Positions 1-8,713 of a stretch of DNA of 64,000 nt are shown here, piece by piece (position 1 is the first letter of the stretch; each line of letters begins with the position of its first letter). Source of the stretch: an uncultured Flavobacterium sp. GTDB lineage: Bacteria > Bacteroidota > Bacteroidia > Flavobacteriales > Flavobacteriaceae. The notes under the pieces were generated by a model. It saw nothing but the letters and a program-made list of their open reading frames with translations. It was not told where the DNA came from and did not search any database. The position numbers and the translations under genes are program-made. The stretch spans positions 3,100,001 through 3,164,000 of the forward strand of contig NZ_OX638201.1 in assembly GCF_951805225.1 (NCBI RefSeq), given 5' to 3'.

Positions 1-4
1 AAAA

Positions 5-166
5 ATGCTTTATGCGATTATTAGTATTATTTTTGGATGTTTGTCTTTTGTATTTCTTCGGATTTTCAAAAATAAAATTTACCTGATTTTTTCTCTTATT
101 TTACTTATTATCAATTTAATATTCTTGTGTAAAATGTTTTTATATTTTGATAAATTTCTACAATAA
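5..166 (+). CDS. small hydrophobic membrane protein or C-terminal end of a larger one
   Basis: A 53-codon frame opens with ATG five bases into the window and ends in TAA. It reads as two hydrophobic segments (about residues 3-20 and 26-47) separated by a short basic turn (RIFKNK). It could be a complete small two-helix membrane protein or the tail of a membrane gene that begins left of the window; the frame stays open to the edge. A clear terminator follows about 50 nt downstream, which supports a real gene end here. Function is not recognised. Confidence 0.45.
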   Translation: MLYAIISIIFGCLSFVFLRIFKNKIYLIFSLILLIINLIFLCKMFLYFDKFLQ

Positions 167-218
167 ATATTTAGTTTAATGTTCTTATTAACTGCAAATT
201 TATCATCACTTTCTTAAA

Positions 219-252
219 TCCCTGTTTTGTAGAAAAACAGGGATTTTTTTTT
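219..252 (+). terminator. intrinsic terminator
   Basis: The arms TCCCTGTTTT and AAAACAGGGA enclose a short GTAGA loop and are followed by nine T. It closes the transcription unit entering from the left and separates it from the tail-like locus. Confidence 0.85.
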
Positions 253-309
253 ATCTAATTATCTCACTTTCAAAGCATAAAACAAGGCAATAAAAAACAC
301 AAAAATCTC

Positions 310-375
310 TACTGAAACTACTGATTTACAACTTCATATTATTTTTTCAACACGCTATTTCGGCGTATTTTTACA
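310..375 (+). promoter_or_regulatory. bipartite upstream element, copy A
   Basis: The 18-mer TACTGAAACTACTGATTT (310-327) and the 14-mer GGCGTATTTTTACA (362-375) recur upstream of the baseplate genes at 1958-1975 and 2010-2023. The start-to-start spacing is 52 nt in both copies, while the sequence between is largely different. Conserved spacing with a diverged interior suggests two protein-binding sites or a promoter with an upstream operator, shared by the two transcription units of the tail-like locus. This copy lies 177 nt before the endopeptidase gene. Confidence 0.55.
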
Positions 376-552
376 CTGTAATTAAAAGCACTTATTCTAT
401 CAAAATTATTGTTCTAAAAAAGAAGCATTTTCAGCATTTATTTAAGGAATTCTTTTAACCGAAAATAAGCTTCAAAACACAAATAATCTTACCGAATAAT
501 TAAAAATCCTGATTGTTTTCGAATAATCCGGAAAGGCTTTTTATTCTCAAAA

Positions 553-1059
553 ATGAAATCATTAATAAATACAAATATGGATCAAACAACAAAAAAACAC
601 ATTGATTTGCTTCATCCTTCGGTCAGGGAAGAAGTTACCAAAATTATTGAGGAATGTGATCTTGCTTTAACCGGAAAAGCTAAAGTGAGAATTACGCAAG
701 GACTCAGATCTTTTCAGGAACAAGAGGATCTTTATGCTTTTGGACGAACTAAACCCGGAAAAAAAGTAACGAATGCTAAGGGCGGACAATCTGTTCATAA
801 TTATGGTTTTGCTGTAGATATTTGCCTGATTATAGACGGCAAAACTGCTTCCTGGGATACTGCTAAAGATTGGGATAACGACAAAATATCTGATTGGCAG
901 GAATGTGTCAAAATTTTCGCCAAATACAACTGGAACTGGGGCGGAGACTGGAAAACATTTAAAGATCTTCCGCATTTTGATAAAAAAGGTTATAGCGATT
1001 GGAAGGTTCTAAGTAAGCTAAAACGCGACAGAAAAAACTATGTAATCTTATACAAATAA
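553..1059 (+). CDS. M15-family peptidoglycan endopeptidase (phage endolysin type)
   Basis: A 168-residue protein with the D-Ala-D-Ala carboxypeptidase / L-Ala-D-Glu endopeptidase fold of family M15. The zinc ligands are visible as H82 and D89 in SVHNYGFAVDI and H141 in PHFDKKG, with a Trp-rich stretch between. There is no signal peptide, as expected for an endolysin that needs a holin. In phage or tailocin loci such enzymes cut the peptide stem of peptidoglycan to release particles. A later in-frame ATG at 577 (MDQTTKK) is an equally possible start. The next gene begins 4 nt downstream, so it is probably in an operon with the lipoprotein. Alternative: a tail-borne lysin acting during entry. 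Confidence 0.8.
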   Translation: MKSLINTNMDQTTKKHIDLLHPSVREEVTKIIEECDLALTGKAKVRITQGLRSFQEQEDLYAFGRTKPGKKVTNAKGGQSVHNYGFAVDICLIIDGKTASWDTAKDWDNDKISDWQECVKIFAKYNWNWGGDWKTFKDLPHFDKKGYSDWKVLSKLKRDRKNYVILYK

Positions 1060-1063
1060 ACAA

Positions 1064-1534
1064 ATGAAGCTTTCAAAATTAAAACTTGCATCGTTTCTAA
1101 TTGTTCTTTTGTTTACAATTACTTCTTGCATTTCGACAAAAACGGCGCTTTACGATCAATATTCTTATCAAAAAACTACGGAATTAAAAGTAGAAACAAT
1201 AAAATTAATGAATGTTGCAAACCAGCCTTATAATCTTCATAAAGAAGAAGTTCAGAATTTATTACTTGATCTTGATAAATTAGCCGAATATGAAAAAAAC
1301 AAGCCTAATAACGAAATCACTTTTGCAATGTGGAAGGTTTTAAATGATAAAGAAAAAAATCTTTTGGCTGGTTTTTTAAAACGATGGGAAACAAAAGGAA
1401 TTCTTTCTCAGGCTTTTCTGGAGGAATCCAAAAAACAGGTTTTAGATGCTTTGGATTTACTTATTCAATATGAAATTAAAAAAGACAAGGAATCGAAAGA
1501 GGAACTTTTAAATCTAATCAATATAAACACATAA
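1064..1534 (+). CDS. small lipoprotein of the lysis/tail cluster
   Basis: A 156-residue protein with an N-terminal lipoprotein signal: basic start, hydrophobic core, then a lipobox ending TSC at about residue 22. The mature part is charged and predicted mostly helical. I do not recognise the family. Its position directly after the endopeptidase would suit a spanin-like outer-membrane lysis partner, but that is inference from order only. The gap to the upstream stop is 4 nt and to the downstream gene 6 nt, so the three genes are almost certainly cotranscribed. Confidence 0.7.
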   Translation: MKLSKLKLASFLIVLLFTITSCISTKTALYDQYSYQKTTELKVETIKLMNVANQPYNLHKEEVQNLLLDLDKLAEYEKNKPNNEITFAMWKVLNDKEKNLLAGFLKRWETKGILSQAFLEESKKQVLDALDLLIQYEIKKDKESKEELLNLININT

Positions 1535-1540
1535 AAACCA

Positions 1541-1873
1541 ATGGATAACGATAAAATTATAGGTGAAATAAAAAGCAAATTAAAGACGATTATAACAAAT
1601 AGTTATAAAGATCTTAAACCTGAATTAGAAAAGGATTTAAATGCTTTTTTGGAAACATCAAGAGAAAAACTCGAACGTTGGTTTCAGCTTTCGGCTTCTG
1701 GTGACATTACCGAAGAAGAATTAGAATGGCTCATAAAAAGTCAGCTTGACTTGGTGACTTTACAAACGCTTCAAACTGCCGGAATATCAAAAATCAGATT
1801 GAATACTCTTAAAAATAATATTGCAAAAATAATCTTCAAAGTTATTATCGAACTAATTATTCCGGTAATCTGA
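1541..1873 (+). CDS. hypothetical protein of the tail cluster
   Basis: A 110-residue protein: charged helical N-terminal half, then a hydrophobic C-terminus ending IIFKVIIELIIPVI, which may be a membrane anchor. The family is not recognised. It is the third gene of the short endopeptidase operon. A weak hairpin (1878-1903) follows its stop. The combination of soluble endolysin, lipoprotein and a protein with a hydrophobic tail is compatible with a lysis cassette, but no family match supports it. Confidence 0.6.
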   Translation: MDNDKIIGEIKSKLKTIITNSYKDLKPELEKDLNAFLETSREKLERWFQLSASGDITEEELEWLIKSQLDLVTLQTLQTAGISKIRLNTLKNNIAKIIFKVIIELIIPVI

Positions 1874-1877
1874 AAAC

Positions 1878-1903
1878 CTTGTTTTTCAACTTCAAAAAAC
1901 AAG
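1878..1903 (+). terminator. weak terminator-like hairpin
   Basis: CTTGTTTTT and AAAAACAAG form a 9-bp AT-rich stem directly after the third gene. There is no following T-run, so attenuation or mRNA stabilisation is as likely as termination. Confidence 0.4.
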
Positions 1904-1957
1904 AACAAATACAAACCAAAACACTCATTATCAGTAAATTAAAATCGAAAATCAACT

Positions 1958-2023
1958 TACTGAAACTACTGATTTGTAAGCTTCAAAATCTTGGTTAAAG
2001 AGTAAGCATGGCGTATTTTTACA
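1958..2023 (+). promoter_or_regulatory. bipartite upstream element, copy B
   Basis: Second copy of the element seen at 310-375, with the same 18-mer and 14-mer and the same 52-nt spacing. It lies 85 nt before the gp25-like gene. Presence ahead of both gene groups suggests coordinated expression. Confidence 0.55.
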
Positions 2024-2108
2024 GTATCAAATAAAGCAACATCTTTTGGATATGGCGCGCAAATTCAAAGGAGAAATTAATTAATAAAACAACAAATAAT
2101 AACGACAT

Positions 2109-2411
2109 ATGAAAGATTTTATCGTAGATGAAGACTTGTTAATTATAGAGGACGCTTCTGGCTATGGCGATTTTGCTATTAAAGAGTCTGATCAGCAAAA
2201 CATCGAACATTTACTGCTAAGTCAAAAAGGAAGTTATAAAGAGTTTCCGATACTTGGAGTAGGAATTAAAAAATACATTAACAGTCCGGATGCAACTTCC
2301 AGGCTAAGACTTGAAAACGAAATAGATAAACAATTATCGTATGACAACTTTTATGTAAAAACATTAGATGTCAACGATTTACAAAACATTAGAATCGATG
2401 GAAACTATTAA
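2109..2411 (+). CDS. gp25/GPW-like baseplate wedge protein
   Basis: A 100-residue protein whose centre reads LLLSQKGSYKEFPILGVGI, followed by a run ending in a QLSYD-type segment. This is the pattern of small baseplate wedge proteins of the gp25/GpW group: a helix, KGxxxxxPxLGVG, then an amphipathic helix. In contractile tails this protein helps join sheath to baseplate. The assignment rests on motif and on neighbours. It is first in the second transcription unit and overlaps the next gene. Confidence 0.6.
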   Translation: MKDFIVDEDLLIIEDASGYGDFAIKESDQQNIEHLLLSQKGSYKEFPILGVGIKKYINSPDATSRLRLENEIDKQLSYDNFYVKTLDVNDLQNIRIDGNY

Positions 2412-2700
2412 ACCACAGGAAAACCAAAACATTTTTGACCTGTCTTTGCAAGAATATGGAAGTATAGAAAAAGTATTCGACCTTCTTGAAGACAATGATC
2501 AGTTTAACATTACTGAAGATATTTCGGTATATCAGGATTTAAAAATTGGAAGAGAAGCCTTTAAAAAGGATATTGTAGAATATTACAATTCCAGAAATCT
2601 AAAGCCCGCAACGGCTCTTACGGAAGAAGAAGAGTTTTTACTGGACAATTTCTCGGGAATTGATTATATGATTATTGAAGATGATTTTATCATTTATTAA
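2398..2700 (+). CDS. small tail protein X / LysM-like baseplate hub component
   Basis: A 100-residue protein with an N-terminal segment NIFDLSLQEYGSIEKVFDLL, resembling the LysM-like small tail proteins (protein X, gp53) that bind tail components or peptidoglycan. I chose the ATG at 2398 because it overlaps the upstream stop by 14 nt, a usual coupling distance. The frame is open to another ATG at 2368, which would give a 44-nt overlap and ten extra residues. The C-terminal half is acidic and unrecognised. Confidence 0.6.
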   Translation: METIKPQENQNIFDLSLQEYGSIEKVFDLLEDNDQFNITEDISVYQDLKIGREAFKKDIVEYYNSRNLKPATALTEEEEFLLDNFSGIDYMIIEDDFIIY

Positions 2701-2902
2701 TAAAAATTCCTTCACTACAATTTCTCAAAATATCAGTTTTAAAACATTCAAAAGACTGAAATTTTACTTTTAAAATCTGCTCTTTTAGAATTCTCTAAAA
2801 AGAAAACTACATCTCAGTAGTATTTACAAAAAAACATCAAACAATTATCTATAAGCATATTACACATGTCTTACAGGCTAATCTATATTAAAAAACGAAA
2901 AT

Positions 2903-3982
2903 ATGGCACGTACAATTGCTGAAATACAGAAGGAAATTCTGGACGAAAAGGAGAAACAACCTTCTTTGAAAAAGTTAAATAATGACTCAAAAACAGCCAT
3001 TTGGAAACTTTGGATCAATATAGTAGCGACCGCTATTTGGGTTCACGAAAAAATAGTAGAAAAAAATGCCTTGATTTCAAGACCTCACACCTTGAATTGG
3101 TATAGAGAACAGGCTTTGAATTTTCATTACGGAATGACTTTGGATCCGGATTCCAGCAACGGAATGTCTTTGATTTGGAAAGATGGCTTATACCAATTTG
3201 ACACTGAAGGACTTGAACCTGATGAAATTGAAGCTTCTAAAATTATCAAACATTGTGCTGTAAGCGAGATTGACTTAGAAACGGTGCTTAATCCAGATTC
3301 TAAACCACAAGAAATCCTATCAGATTATTTTCATAACAAAGTTGGGGTTGTTTTTATAAAAGTTGCCACTGTAAAAGACGAACAAATTTCGAGAATCGAT
3401 GTTCCAAATCAGCTTTTTGCTTTCAAAGAATACATTGCAAAAATCAAAGATGCAGGAAATCAAGTTTATATAAGTTCTGATCAGGGCGATATTCTAAAAT
3501 TAAGTCTGAATGTTTATGTCGATCCTTTGACTATTTATATCAATCCAAAAGATATTGAATATTATCAATTAAAAAGTTTAAGCAGATCATTAACCCAAGA
3601 TGAACAAAAAAAATTAGACGATTACGAAGCTGCTCTGCCAGAAGATCCATTAGATACAAGAAATGGTTCTTTGATCTCTGAAAGTGAAGCATTTCCAGTA
3701 TTAGACTCTCTAAATGATCATTTGAAAAACATTGAATTTAATGGTGCATTTGTAAAAACATATTTAGTTGATGCCATTCAGAAAGCGCAAGGAGTTAAGA
3801 TTCCGATTTTAGCAAAAGTTCAAACCGCTGCTGCAACAAACCCAAATGATGCGCCAAATACTTCACCTCTGGATGTGACTAACTTAGAATATTTCATTCC
3901 AAGAGCAGGTTACTTTGATATGGAAACTCTTGAGGTTGAGGTAAACTATATTCCGTATACATTTTACAGAGATAAACAATAG
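2903..3982 (+). CDS. baseplate J-like tail protein
   Basis: A 359-residue protein without signal peptide or membrane segments. Size, order (after gp25-like and tail-X-like genes, before a tail-I-like gene) and overall character fit the baseplate J/gp6 family, which builds the baseplate ring of contractile tails. The N-terminal 130 residues are Trp-rich and well folded in character (WKLWINIVATAIWVHEK). Two repeated-fold modules may follow (about 140-230 and 260-355). I cannot see a decisive motif, so the assignment is by synteny. A gap of about 200 nt precedes the gene. Confidence 0.55.
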   Translation: MARTIAEIQKEILDEKEKQPSLKKLNNDSKTAIWKLWINIVATAIWVHEKIVEKNALISRPHTLNWYREQALNFHYGMTLDPDSSNGMSLIWKDGLYQFDTEGLEPDEIEASKIIKHCAVSEIDLETVLNPDSKPQEILSDYFHNKVGVVFIKVATVKDEQISRIDVPNQLFAFKEYIAKIKDAGNQVYISSDQGDILKLSLNVYVDPLTIYINPKDIEYYQLKSLSRSLTQDEQKKLDDYEAALPEDPLDTRNGSLISESEAFPVLDSLNDHLKNIEFNGAFVKTYLVDAIQKAQGVKIPILAKVQTAAATNPNDAPNTSPLDVTNLEYFIPRAGYFDMETLEVEVNYIPYTFYRDKQ

Positions 3983-3997
3983 TCTAATACATAAACA

Positions 3998-4687
3998 ATG
4001 AATAAATACACCATTTTAAAATGGGAAAAGCTATTATTATGGCTCATCCCTCCTATTCTTAGGAAAAAAAAACATGCTTCCTGGCTTAATGTTTTACTCT
4101 CGCCAATTCGTTCTATTTATGAAGAAACTCTTTATAAAATGCAACATACGGGTCAGGTAATTTATCTGGAAAAAATTCTGAATGAAACTTTTAATCCAAC
4201 CAAAACTTACGATCCAAATGCAAGCATAGATCAAAAACGATCAGACGAGTTAATTTATATCGACGAATCTGTCAAGCCTACTTTGCAATATGTATATCTG
4301 CACAAAGAGTATTATGAACCGGATTATTTTTTAGAAGATGGTACCACAAGAGTAAAAGGCGATTTATTGATTCCGCAACTTAAAATATACACACATCCGG
4401 AATATAAATACAAAAAAAACAAACCCATTTATCTCGCGCATCTTAAAGATTACACATCCGTAGCCTATGCCAATTTCAGGGTATTTATTCCTGAAAGTTT
4501 AATTCAAAACGGAACATTCATTATTCAACCAAATAATGGCGAATCTCAATCTACATCAGCGATTAGAATTGCAAACATTGAATTCCATAACCTGCTTAAC
4601 TTCTATAAACTAGCTGGTAAAAGTTATGAAAGTTATGTTTACACACCGGAAGTTTTAGAAAATAATATAAAAACAACAGACATTTAA
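3998..4687 (+). CDS. tail protein I-like baseplate component
   Basis: A 229-residue protein starting 15 nt after the baseplate J-like gene. The N-terminal part is basic and hydrophobic (LLLWLIPPILRKKKHASW) but does not look like a cleavable signal. The segment NVLLSPIRSIYEE and the place between baseplate J and fibre genes match tail protein I / gp-I-type connectors, which attach fibres to the baseplate. The family assignment is by position. Only 10 nt separate it from the fibre gene. Confidence 0.5.
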   Translation: MNKYTILKWEKLLLWLIPPILRKKKHASWLNVLLSPIRSIYEETLYKMQHTGQVIYLEKILNETFNPTKTYDPNASIDQKRSDELIYIDESVKPTLQYVYLHKEYYEPDYFLEDGTTRVKGDLLIPQLKIYTHPEYKYKKNKPIYLAHLKDYTSVAYANFRVFIPESLIQNGTFIIQPNNGESQSTSAIRIANIEFHNLLNFYKLAGKSYESYVYTPEVLENNIKTTDI

Positions 4688-4697
4688 ATCCATAAAA

Positions 4698-7088
4698 ATG
4701 AAACAAGTAAATTTTAATCATGAAGGAGGATTTCCTCTCGAGCAAGAAACTTTAGAAAGACTTCAAACAGCTTACAGGTCTGAGTTGTACGAAGCTTTAA
4801 AAAGACATTTTAGCATAGATCTTACTAAAGATTATATTCTGGCTCATGCAACAAGTCAGCAAAAAGGCTGGGCAATTATCCGTCAGGAAGATCCCGTAAA
4901 CCCAGGAAATCAGGTAGGAATTTTGTATCCTATTGCTATTGGAACTCAAAAACCTTATTTAAAAACCATCAGAACTGATGTAAATTTAATCTACGGAACT
5001 AGCGCGTCTCAAACTGCTTATTATGATTATGAAGCTGAATATAGTCCGACAAAAGATGCTGATAAGGTTGGGGTTTCTGAAAGTGGTGACGTACAAACTA
5101 TTAAATATTATGATGTAAGCAATTTGGTGCCTGTTACAGATATCAAAACTATCAATGAATTTGTGGCGGAAACAAAGTCCAAAATTGAAGCAATTGAGGA
5201 TAATATTAATGTAATCAAAGGTGATATTACTACAATTAAAGGCGATATTACTGCTATCGAAACAAACATTGATGAAATAGAAGGTGATGTTACTCAAATA
5301 AATGGTTATTTAGCAAACGCTTTGGTTGACACCAGTACTCCCGGAACGACAAATCTTACTCTAAATTATTTGTCAAACTGGACAAACACTCATGTTGGTG
5401 GAAAAATATATTTAGACAATACCAATACAAGTACTGAAGATTTTATCCTTGCTAAGACCTCACCACATTCGTTATTATTAACAGATAATGTAAACCAAGT
5501 CTTTAAAAGCAATAACCTGCTAGATTCATTACTTAAACGAATTGCTAAGTTAGAGGAACAACCTGCTTCGGCAATACCTATTGGTATGGTGGCTATTTGG
5601 GGAAAAACCGATCCTATCCCTCGAGGTTGGGAAGAATATATCCCATTGAAAGGAAGAATGCCTGTAGGACAAAACCTTCTAACTCCTGAAGAAAAAAGTG
5701 ATGCACAAGACGGAGATGGAGGTAATGGTATTAGCTACTATAGAGATTATTATGGTTCTATAATATATCCTTTTGAAACAACGGGAAATGCCGGAGGTCG
5801 AATGGGTAAAAAATTAAGTATTGAAGAGCTTCCTCCTCATAGTCACAGTTATGAAAAAGCTGTACCAGTAAGAGGTTATGATTTTCAAGACAGAACGCCT
5901 CCTTTTGGTGGTTACGAATCAGCTGATACATCAATAGTAGGAGAAGGTAAATCTTTCCCAATTCTAAACCCTTACAGAGTAGTTCAATTTATCGTATACA
6001 AAGGACTTTCCCCTGATATAACTGCACCAACAAAACCAACCGTATCGTTTTCAAACGTTGGCAATTCGACTTTACGCGTAAACTGGACAGCTGCAAGCGA
6101 CGAATTTGGAGTAACAAAATATCTGATTTACAAAAACGGTAATTATTTAGCAGAAACAGCGAGTAATGTTTTTACTTATTATGCAACTTCTTTAACTGCC
6201 GGAACACAATATAATTTCTATGTAATTGCAAGAGATGCCGCAGGAAACCTATCAGAACGTAGTGATAATGGTGATGTAACAACAACATCAATAATCCCTC
6301 CAACAGTACCACAAAATATACAAGCTAACTCAGAAGGTCAAGGTCAAATACTTGTAGAGTGGGATCCTTCGACAGATGATAGTGGTTTTGTCCAGTATGA
6401 ATTATATCGAAAAACGGCTGGCGGAACTTACATTGCTTTTCAGATGGATTCTAATACTTCTCGATTTGATTCGGGTTTATCACCAAATACAACCTATTAT
6501 TATAAAGTACAAGCTTTAGATGCTGAACTAAATGCATCCGGCTTTAATGGTGAAGCTCATGCAACTACAGATCCTTCAACCGGAAGCGGTGGCGGAGGCG
6601 GATGTTTCGATATAGAATCATTGGTAACAATGGCATCGGGACAATCCAAAAAATTGAAGAATATTGAAATTGGCGACAAACTTCAAGGGCTTTCTTTCCC
6701 GAATGAAATCGATGAATCGAATGGAGATTACATGGTTTGGAACGGAAAACTAAATGAAGCTGCTAAAGCAGAAGTAACTGTAGTAGGCAAAAAAGCAAGT
6801 TTACAACCTAATTATTTCGAAATTAAAACAGCCGAAACGACTATTAAAGCCACTGGACAACATCCGTTATTGGTTACTGAGGACGGTGAAGATGTGAAAT
6901 GGGTTTGTGTAAAAAATGTGTCTCAAAACATGTTATTAATTGACAAAACAGGAAAAACAAAAGCTATCGAATCAATCGTCTTTATAGAAGAACCTTTAGA
7001 AGTAATACTTCTGGATGTTGAAGATGTAGATAATTATGTTATTTCCGGAATTGTTGCTCACAACAATAAACAACCAATAGAACCATAA
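4698..7088 (+). CDS. modular tail-collar/fibre protein with FN3 repeats and C-terminal Hint domain
   Basis: A 796-residue multidomain protein. In order: an N-terminal particle-attachment region (1-150); a short coiled coil with repeating IxxIKGDIT-like units (about 155-205); a tail-collar-like module (about 296-435, starting GMVAIWG and containing LPPHSHSY); two fibronectin type III modules (about 440-535 and 533-625); a GSGGGGG linker; and a Hint domain from C636 to the end. Hint hallmarks are the first Cys (C636), the block-B-like ATGQHPLL with H722, and the terminal VAHNN with H788 and N789. Only seven residues (NKQPIEP) follow the His. No signal peptide. It ends its gene group at a strong hairpin. 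Hint domains self-cleave or form a thioester in hedgehogs and inteins; activity here is inferred. Confidence 0.8.
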   Translation: MKQVNFNHEGGFPLEQETLERLQTAYRSELYEALKRHFSIDLTKDYILAHATSQQKGWAIIRQEDPVNPGNQVGILYPIAIGTQKPYLKTIRTDVNLIYGTSASQTAYYDYEAEYSPTKDADKVGVSESGDVQTIKYYDVSNLVPVTDIKTINEFVAETKSKIEAIEDNINVIKGDITTIKGDITAIETNIDEIEGDVTQINGYLANALVDTSTPGTTNLTLNYLSNWTNTHVGGKIYLDNTNTSTEDFILAKTSPHSLLLTDNVNQVFKSNNLLDSLLKRIAKLEEQPASAIPIGMVAIWGKTDPIPRGWEEYIPLKGRMPVGQNLLTPEEKSDAQDGDGGNGISYYRDYYGSIIYPFETTGNAGGRMGKKLSIEELPPHSHSYEKAVPVRGYDFQDRTPPFGGYESADTSIVGEGKSFPILNPYRVVQFIVYKGLSPDITAPTKPTVSFSNVGNSTLRVNWTAASDEFGVTKYLIYKNGNYLAETASNVFTYYATSLTAGTQYNFYVIARDAAGNLSERSDNGDVTTTSIIPPTVPQNIQANSEGQGQILVEWDPSTDDSGFVQYELYRKTAGGTYIAFQMDSNTSRFDSGLSPNTTYYYKVQALDAELNASGFNGEAHATTDPSTGSGGGGGCFDIESLVTMASGQSKKLKNIEIGDKLQGLSFPNEIDESNGDYMVWNGKLNEAAKAEVTVVGKKASLQPNYFEIKTAETTIKATGQHPLLVTEDGEDVKWVCVKNVSQNMLLIDKTGKTKAIESIVFIEEPLEVILLDVEDVDNYVISGIVAHNNKQPIEP

Positions 7089-7099
7089 ATTACAATCTG

Positions 7100-7136
7100 T
7101 AATAATCTTTTGGGGTTTTATGCCCCAAAAGATTAT
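7100..7136 (+). terminator. terminator-like hairpin after fibre gene
   Basis: A perfect 15-bp stem, AATAATCTTTTGGGG against CCCCAAAAGATTATT, with a 7-nt loop. It lies 11 nt after the fibre stop. It lacks a long T-run but is the strongest structure between the baseplate group and the holin group. Confidence 0.65.
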
Positions 7137-7171
7137 TTATTCAAAAATCATTAATCATAAAAAGACTATAC

Positions 7172-7636
7172 ATGAAAATTGTGAAATTTATTTTTACAGC
7201 TTTAGCATTGCTATGGCTTTCAATTACAATCTTGGCAATGATACCGTTAACTATTTTACTTCTACCAACTCTTTTTATTTCGAAAAAACATTATACAGAA
7301 TGGACCCTTTTTTTGTTTGCATTGATTTGTTCTTTAGGCATCTACCCTATTTGCTTTGTATATTCCATTACAAAATGGAAAGGCTTTTTAAGCTATCTAA
7401 GAAAACTTAGTTTATCTATTGACATTACCGGAAATATTGTAGGCGGCGCATTATTAAATGACAATTTTATTATCGCTTCTTCTACAAATCAATTTGGAGT
7501 TATCCGGGAAACCATAAGCGACAATTTAGGCGAAAATGAAAGAGACAAAACACTAACCGATTTCGGAAAAAGATTTACCAATTTGCTGGGAGTAATTGAT
7601 TTTGATCATGCCAAAAATTCTATAATAGAAGATTAA
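7172..7636 (+). CDS. membrane protein next to holin
   Basis: A 154-residue protein with two hydrophobic segments at about residues 5-32 and 43-66, then a soluble domain of about 85 residues containing GNIVGGALLNDNFIIASS. The family is not recognised. It sits between the fibre and holin genes and the next gene starts 17 nt after its stop. A role in lysis or membrane attachment of the particle is a positional guess. Confidence 0.65.
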   Translation: MKIVKFIFTALALLWLSITILAMIPLTILLLPTLFISKKHYTEWTLFLFALICSLGIYPICFVYSITKWKGFLSYLRKLSLSIDITGNIVGGALLNDNFIIASSTNQFGVIRETISDNLGENERDKTLTDFGKRFTNLLGVIDFDHAKNSIIED

Positions 7637-7653
7637 AAAACTCAAAAAAACCT

Positions 7654-8124
7654 ATGATGCATAAAATCTCAGAATATTCAAATGAACTAAAATTACTGCT
7701 TTATGGAGTCTTTATGTACCTGGAAATGGATGTAGAAATTGTCAAAGTTCTATTTTACTTAATGGTAATGGATACTTTTCTGGGTATAATCAAAACCATC
7801 GTATTAAATAATGCTTTTAGCTTTAAAAAATTAGCCTTGGGATTTGTATCAAAACTTGCCGTTTTGCTAATACCAACAGCTTTGGCATTGATGAGTAAAG
7901 GACTTAATTACAACTTTAAATGGTTTGTAACCATAGTAATGGACTTGCTTATTGTTAGCGACGGAATTTCCATAATTAGCAATATAATTGCCATAAAAAC
8001 GAAGAAAGAAGTCGAAAATTTCGACGCAATGACCTTGATTCTTAAATCAATAAGAGAACGTTTGATACAATTATTCAAGCGACTTTTGATCACAATCGAT
8101 CCTAAATACCATATCGAAAAATAA
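7654..8124 (+). CDS. phage holin, holin_4-like family
   Basis: A 156-residue protein (start MMHKISEYS) with three or four hydrophobic helices and the general pattern of the toxin-secretion/phage-lysis holins: ...VLFYLMVMDTFLGIIKT..., then FKKLALGFVSK, then two more helices and a basic tail. Holins form inner-membrane lesions that let the endolysin reach peptidoglycan, so it pairs functionally with the M15 enzyme about 6.6 kb upstream. Separation of holin and endolysin by the baseplate block is unusual in phages but tolerable in particle loci. Confidence 0.75.
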   Translation: MMHKISEYSNELKLLLYGVFMYLEMDVEIVKVLFYLMVMDTFLGIIKTIVLNNAFSFKKLALGFVSKLAVLLIPTALALMSKGLNYNFKWFVTIVMDLLIVSDGISIISNIIAIKTKKEVENFDAMTLILKSIRERLIQLFKRLLITIDPKYHIEK

Positions 8125-8243
8125 ACCTATACTTATCACAAAATAGTACCTGTAACAATTATCGCAAGTATAAAAAATAAATAAAAAAGCTACTTTCTTT
8201 TTCTCCCGAATCTAAATTCCAGCCTTTAAACTAACCAACCCAA

Positions 8244-8639
8244 TTGAAAGTAGAAACCAAAAATGCGCCTTACCATTTAGAACGAATATTTAAGATTAGA
8301 AGAATAAAAAACACAATAGATCTCAGCGAATCTTTTTCTGTTGTGAACAAGAAAGCAACTGCAGCATTCTTTGACGCAGAAATTTACAAAGTAACCTTTA
8401 GCTCCATAATACAAACAAAAATAAAAACTTATGATCTGTTCTTATCCGGCAATGAATTGATTTGTGACGAGGAAATAGAAAACTTAAAAAAATCCCTCGA
8501 CATAGTCATTGCCGGAGACGGATCACAATTTGAAATACTAGACTACAAAACAGATTTCACCATTCAATTTGATCTCGAAAACAGTTCTTTTCTTGAATCT
8601 GATGAGGTTAGAAATGGCTTGGTAGTTTTTAGGAAATAA
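8244..8639 (+). CDS. hypothetical protein before the LRR genes
   Basis: A 131-residue soluble protein. No in-frame ATG exists near the start; TTG at 8244 is the first plausible start, just after an in-frame TAA. It looks like mixed alpha/beta with no signal peptide, membrane segment or known motif. It lies 119 nt after the holin and 74 nt before the first LRR gene, so it could be a chaperone or a structural adaptor for the LRR proteins. That is inference from position only. Confidence 0.55.
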   Translation: MKVETKNAPYHLERIFKIRRIKNTIDLSESFSVVNKKATAAFFDAEIYKVTFSSIIQTKIKTYDLFLSGNELICDEEIENLKKSLDIVIAGDGSQFEILDYKTDFTIQFDLENSSFLESDEVRNGLVVFRK

Positions 8640-8713
8640 TATAGAATCGACAATTTCAATTGAAATGCAACAATATAAAAAACACACATTACTACTCATT
8701 AATAAATTAAAAA

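Noticed and set aside
7120..7410. Plus-strand frame of 96 codons overlapping the membrane gene
   Set aside because: It conflicts with the better frame at 7172-7636 and begins in the terminator hairpin.
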